Shown one piece after another: positions 38,769 to 42,076 of a stretch of 42,076 bases of DNA. A model generated the notes under the pieces. That model saw only the letters and a program-made list of their open reading frames with translations, did not search any database and was not told the DNA's origin. The DNA is from Bacteroidales bacterium (GTDB taxonomy: Bacteria > Bacteroidota > Bacteroidia > Bacteroidales > VadinHA17): assembly GCA_025455395.1 (NCBI GenBank), contig JALOMO010000012.1, positions 1 through 42,076 on the forward strand, written 5' to 3'. The translations under genes and the position numbers were made by a program. Numbering within the stretch: position 1 is the stretch's first letter; every line of letters starts with the position of its first letter.

Positions 38769-38845
38769 AGACCGAAGACTGAAGACCGAAGACCGAAGAC
38801 TGAAGACTGAAGACCGAAGACCGAAGACCGCAGGACCGCAAGACT
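38763..38845. repeat. Heptamer tandem repeat (TGAAGAC / CGAAGAC)n
   Basis: About ten consecutive units of TGAAGAC or CGAAGAC begin at the stop codon of the membrane protein gene and grade into CGCAGGAC / CGCAAGAC. The same unit occurs, reading GGAAGAC, at 35743-35775. No gene or promoter could be assigned within it. Confidence 0.85.
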
Positions 38846-38932
38846 TTTAACAAATATGACTAATAACAGTAAACCTTATCTTATAAAATTTCTATCTTGG
38901 TGCCACAGATGAGGGCCCTAAATGGAAAATTT

Positions 38933-40255
38933 ATGAAAAATTCCCCCATTAACAGGAAAACCGTAAGCAATGCTATTGTCTCCAGTGGCATCACTGACCT
39001 CGGATATGCGAGCATCAGGGAGATCGTGAAACTGGTAAATATACTCAGCAGCGAGACCGGTGTTGAGTTCATCAGGATGGAGATGGGCGTCCCGGGTTTG
39101 CCATCGGCAGAGGTAGGAGTAGATGCCGAAATAGAAGCACTCAGAAGAGGAGTTGCTTCAATATATCCTGACATTGAAGGATTGCCTGAGTTCAAGACAG
39201 AAGCTTCCAGGTTTATAAAGTTGTTTCTTGACATTGACGTAAATCCTGACTGCTGTGTTCCCACAGCCGGATCAATGATGGGCGGTATGGCAAGCTTTAT
39301 GGTAGCCAACAGGAATGACCGTACAAAGGAAGGAACACTCTTCATTGACCCGGGCTTCCCGGTGCAGAAGACACAGACCAGGATACTGGGGCAGGATTAC
39401 AGATCATTTGACGTTTACGACTATCGTGGTAAAAAGCTGGGACCTAAACTCGAATCGATGCTTGAATGTGGTAAAGTATCCACAATACTCTATTCGAACC
39501 CAAATAATCCTTCATGGATATGTTTCACTGAAGAAGAGCTTCGTACCATAGGCATGCTTGCCGCCAGATACGATGTGATAGTTGTGGAGGATCTTGCCTA
39601 TTTCGGGATGGACTTCCGGAGCGACTACTCCCGTCCGGGGGTGCCGCCCTACCAGCCTACTGTGGCAAAATACTGCGATGACTACATACTTCTTATATCG
39701 GGCTCAAAGGTATTCAGCTATGCCGGACAACGTGCCGGCCTTCTTGCAATGTCTGATCATCTTTACAACCGCCGCTACCCCGATCTCCTGAGATACTATT
39801 CATCGGATCTCTTCGGCAGGGCAATGATCTTTGGCGCACTCTACGCTCTGTCATCCGGAGTGGCACATTCTGTACAATACGGTTTTACTGCAATTCTTAA
39901 GGCTGTTAATGACGGGATTTATAACTTTGTCGAGAACACGAAAGAGTATGGCCTTAAGGCCGCAGTCATGAAAGACCTCTTCATAAAATATGGTTTCACA
40001 ATAGTATATGACAGGGATATTGAAAAGCCGCTTGCCGATGGGTTCTATTTCACAATCTCATACCCGGGTTTCAGCGGAGCATCATTGTTGCAGGAACTGC
40101 TTGCATACGGGATCGCAGCCATCACCCTTAACATAACAGGGAGTGAGAGGACCGAGGGCCTCAGAGCCTGCGTTTCACAGGTGAAGAGGGAGCAGATGCC
40201 TTTGCTTGAAGAGAGGCTTAGGCTTTTCAGAGAGAACAATCCTGTATTAAGTTGA
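38933..40255 (+). CDS. PLP-dependent class I/II aminotransferase
   Basis: I choose the ATG at 38933 (440 residues, MKNSPINRKTVSNAI). The track start at 38897 is a TTG and another ATG lies at 38909. Fold-type I signatures are present: MEMGVPGLPS near the N-terminus, the glycine-rich AGSMMGGMASFM, YSNPNNPSW, EDLAYFGMDF (the Asp that contacts the pyridine nitrogen is probably in VVEDLAY) and the lysine in SGSKVFSYAGQRAG that forms the Schiff base. It should convert an amino acid to its 2-oxoacid. The 2-oxoacid:ferredoxin oxidoreductase genes start 33 nt later, which suggests co-transcription and that its oxoacid is their substrate. Amino acid specificity is unknown. Confidence 0.88.
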   Translation: MKNSPINRKTVSNAIVSSGITDLGYASIREIVKLVNILSSETGVEFIRMEMGVPGLPSAEVGVDAEIEALRRGVASIYPDIEGLPEFKTEASRFIKLFLDIDVNPDCCVPTAGSMMGGMASFMVANRNDRTKEGTLFIDPGFPVQKTQTRILGQDYRSFDVYDYRGKKLGPKLESMLECGKVSTILYSNPNNPSWICFTEEELRTIGMLAARYDVIVVEDLAYFGMDFRSDYSRPGVPPYQPTVAKYCDDYILLISGSKVFSYAGQRAGLLAMSDHLYNRRYPDLLRYYSSDLFGRAMIFGALYALSSGVAHSVQYGFTAILKAVNDGIYNFVENTKEYGLKAAVMKDLFIKYGFTIVYDRDIEKPLADGFYFTISYPGFSGASLLQELLAYGIAAITLNITGSERTEGLRACVSQVKREQMPLLEERLRLFRENNPVLS

Positions 40256-40288
40256 TTATCAATTATTAATATAAAGAAAATTAAAGAT

Positions 40289-40516
40289 ATGGCTAAGATA
40301 AAAGGTGCTGTGGTAGTTGACAGGGAGAGGTGCAAGGGGTGTGAGGTTTGTGTCGTCACATGTCCCACTCAGACTCTGGCCCTCTCGCCTGAGGTTAACG
40401 GCAAAGGGTATCACTTCTCTTTCCCGGTTAATCCTGATGCATGTATCGGATGCACCAATTGTGCAGTAGTATGCCCAGACGGTGTAATTACGGTCTATAA
40501 GGTAAAAGTGGGTTAG
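40289..40516 (+). CDS. 2x[4Fe-4S] ferredoxin-type subunit of 2-oxoacid:ferredoxin oxidoreductase
   Basis: This 75-residue protein has two complete [4Fe-4S] motifs, CKGCEVCVVTCP and CIGCTNCAVVCP. It is the delta subunit that takes electrons from the thiamine-dependent reaction and passes them to external ferredoxin. It heads the delta-alpha-beta gene order seen in Bacteroidota KOR/VOR operons and is followed after 28 nt by the alpha subunit. Confidence 0.9.
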   Translation: MAKIKGAVVVDRERCKGCEVCVVTCPTQTLALSPEVNGKGYHFSFPVNPDACIGCTNCAVVCPDGVITVYKVKVG

Positions 40517-40544
40517 CTGATTACGAAATACCAGAATGATATAA

Positions 40545-41612
40545 ATGAAAAAGGAACTGAGATTAATGAAGGGCAATGAAGCTATCGCCGAGGCGGCGAT
40601 ACGCGTCGGCGCCGATGGTTATTTCGGGTATCCCATCACTCCGCAGAGTGAGATACTTGAATATCTAATGGAGGCTAACCCCCAGGCCCGTACGGGTATG
40701 GTAGTGCTTCAGGCCGAAAGCGAAGTCGCTGCGATAAATATGGTGTATGGTGGTGCAGCCTGCGGCAAAAAGGTTCTTACCTCCTCCTCGTCACCCGGCA
40801 TAAGCCTGAAGCAGGAGGGTATTACATATATAGCAGGGGCCGAACTGCCCTGCCTTATTGTAAACGTTGTTCGGGGCGGCCCCGGGCTAGGAACAATACA
40901 ACCTGCCCAGAGTGATTATTTCCAGGCTGTGAAAGGAGGCGGACACGGCGATTATCATCTTATTGTGCTGGCCCCCTCATCGGTTCAGGAAATGGCCGAC
41001 TTCGTCGAACTGGGTTTTGACCTTGCATTCAAATACAGGAATCCCGTGATGATACTCTCTGACGGAGCAATTGGACAGATGATGGAGAAGGTCTATCTGA
41101 AGCCGCAGCAGGAGAGATCAACAGAGATTTTGCCCTGGGCTACAACAGGAAAACCTGATACACGAGAGCGCAATATCATCACTTCGCTTGACCTTGACGC
41201 CTCACGCCAGGAGAAATTCAACCTGAAACTCGTGGCCAAATACAATGAGATTAAGGAGAAGGAGGTACGCCTCGAGGAGTTTGAAACGGATGATGCTGAG
41301 TATATCCTGGTTGCCTATGGCACCAGCGCAAGAATATGTCAGAAAGCCATTAAGCTTGCAAGAGCAGAGGGAATAAAGGTAGGGTTGTTGCGTCCGATAA
41401 CACTGTTTCCCTACCCGGCCCGCAGGCTGAATGAACTGGCCTCGAATGTCAAGGGTATGCTCGCAGTTGAGATGAGCACAGGCCAGATGGTTGAAGATGT
41501 GATGCTGGCAGTCAATGGCAAGACACGTGTTGCACATTACGGAAGGATGGGAGGAATAATACCGACACCTGAAGAGGTTGTTGAGAACCTGAAGAAATTT
41601 ATAAAAGGATAA
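40545..41612 (+). CDS. vorB: 2-oxoacid:ferredoxin oxidoreductase alpha subunit (VorB/KorA-like)
   Basis: This 355-residue subunit contains GYPITPQSEILEYL (the conserved YPITP motif that contacts thiamine diphosphate), VLQAESEVAAINMVYGGAACGKKVLTSSSSPGISLKQEGI, and RGGPGLGTIQPAQSDYFQA. A second domain follows with EYILVAYGTSARICQKAI and VGLLRPITLFPYP. The length and motifs match the VorB class annotated as branched-chain 2-oxoacid dehydrogenase subunits, although 2-oxoglutarate or other substrates are equally possible from sequence alone. It makes acyl-CoA, CO2 and reduced ferredoxin with the beta subunit that follows after 6 nt. Confidence 0.9.
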   Translation: MKKELRLMKGNEAIAEAAIRVGADGYFGYPITPQSEILEYLMEANPQARTGMVVLQAESEVAAINMVYGGAACGKKVLTSSSSPGISLKQEGITYIAGAELPCLIVNVVRGGPGLGTIQPAQSDYFQAVKGGGHGDYHLIVLAPSSVQEMADFVELGFDLAFKYRNPVMILSDGAIGQMMEKVYLKPQQERSTEILPWATTGKPDTRERNIITSLDLDASRQEKFNLKLVAKYNEIKEKEVRLEEFETDDAEYILVAYGTSARICQKAIKLARAEGIKVGLLRPITLFPYPARRLNELASNVKGMLAVEMSTGQMVEDVMLAVNGKTRVAHYGRMGGIIPTPEEVVENLKKFIKG

Positions 41613-41618
41613 CAGACC

Positions 41619-42076
41619 ATGGCAGAAATTAAATTCAATGATATAATTAAACCTGAGAATCTTGTCTACAAGAGATCAAAGGTTCTCACTGACAATGTGA
41701 TGAGTTACTGCCCTGGATGCGGCCATGGTACTGTACACAATGTCCTGGCCGAGGTGATAGAAGAGGAGGGTCTGCAGAGCAGGGCCATCGGTATAACACC
41801 TGTAGGTTGCTCGGTGCTGATGTACAATTATCTGAATATTGATTTCCAGGAGGCAGCTCATGGCAGGGCGCCAGCTGTGGCAACAGCGGTAAAACGTCTC
41901 ATGCCAGATAAGTTTGTGTTTAGCTACCAGGGTGACGGCGACCTGGCAGCAATAGGCACTGCAGAAACTATTCACACTTGCAACAGGGGAGAGAATATTC
42001 TCATGCTGTTCATCAACAACGGGATATATGGTATGACAGGCGGACAGATGGCCCCGACAACACTGCCCGGAATGAA
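41619..42076 (+). CDS. 2-oxoacid:ferredoxin oxidoreductase beta subunit (3' partial)
   Basis: This ORF is absent from the supplied track because it runs off the end of the window. It begins at the ATG at 41619 and is open for 152 codons. It reads MAEIKFNDIIKPENLVYKRS, then MSYCPGCGHGTVH (the start of the thiamine-binding beta subunit, with the CPGCGH motif), ITPVGCSVLMYNYLN, APAVATAVKRLMPDK and the thiamine-diphosphate/Mg motif GDGDLAAIG ... NNGIYGMTGGQ. It pairs with the upstream alpha subunit. A gamma subunit is expected beyond the window. Confidence 0.92.
   Translation, partial: MAEIKFNDIIKPENLVYKRSKVLTDNVMSYCPGCGHGTVHNVLAEVIEEEGLQSRAIGITPVGCSVLMYNYLNIDFQEAAHGRAPAVATAVKRLMPDKFVFSYQGDGDLAAIGTAETIHTCNRGENILMLFINNGIYGMTGGQMAPTTLPGM

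Overview
The window looks like chromosomal DNA of a strictly anaerobic, peptide- or amino-acid-fermenting member of the Bacteroidota, probably Bacteroidales-like. The grounds are protein families typical of that phylum (SiaC/DUF1987, secreted S9, M28, M14 and C69 peptidases, a FlgD-like domain like those of type IX secretion cargo), several good matches to the phylum's TTTG / TAnnTTTG promoter, weak use of Shine-Dalgarno sites, and a complement of oxygen-sensitive Fe-S enzymes. No rRNA, tRNA, CRISPR array or insertion sequence was seen.

Layout. (1) 1-6170: an envelope polysaccharide locus. It holds the end of a YaiO-like outer-membrane barrel, a SPOR/TM/HEAT-repeat protein and a processive GT2 glycosyltransferase, facing a convergent secreted clan-A-type glycoside hydrolase. 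(2) 6269-15307: mixed genes for SiaC, an SpmA/SpmB-like membrane protein, YebC, a DPP-IV-like peptidase, a YgjP-like zincin, an M28 peptidase, a membrane metallophosphoesterase and a NUDIX hydrolase. (3) 15288-33810: an [FeFe]-hydrogenase island. A left-going operon encodes a small [2Fe-2S] protein, a hydrogenase-derived PAS sensor and a SpoIIE/PP2C phosphatase. A divergent right-going operon encodes HydC-HydB-HydA, a hydrogenase-derived histidine kinase, a CheY-like receiver, a receiver/kinase hybrid, Rex and a RibF-like protein, followed by HydG and a duplicated TM1266-like regulator. HydE lies on the other strand, beyond a secreted M14 peptidase. HydF is not in the window. (4) 33881-35506: a secreted C69 dipeptidase. 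(5) 35921-42076: a fused ADP-forming acyl-CoA synthetase, an Mpv17-like membrane protein, an aminotransferase and the start of a 2-oxoacid:ferredoxin oxidoreductase operon.

Inferred physiology: exported peptidases supply amino acids, the aminotransferase makes 2-oxoacids, the oxidoreductase makes acyl-CoA plus reduced ferredoxin, the ADP-forming synthetase recovers ATP, and the HydABC-type complex balances ferredoxin and NADH. Rex should report NADH/NAD+. Two abutting Rex-like operators lie in the hyd divergent promoter region, one of them over the hydCBA promoter.

The most unusual content is in the hydrogenase island. HydA keeps all four H-cluster cysteines but lacks the residues that form the usual proton path (Cys299, Glu279 and Glu282 in CpI numbering) and has a changed L2 motif. 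HydB has lost the ligands of its N-terminal [2Fe-2S] domain. Two hydrogenase-like sensors with different output domains flank the complex. Other points of note are heptamer/octamer tandem repeats in several intergenic regions, and a palindrome placed exactly 67 nt upstream of two peptidase start codons.
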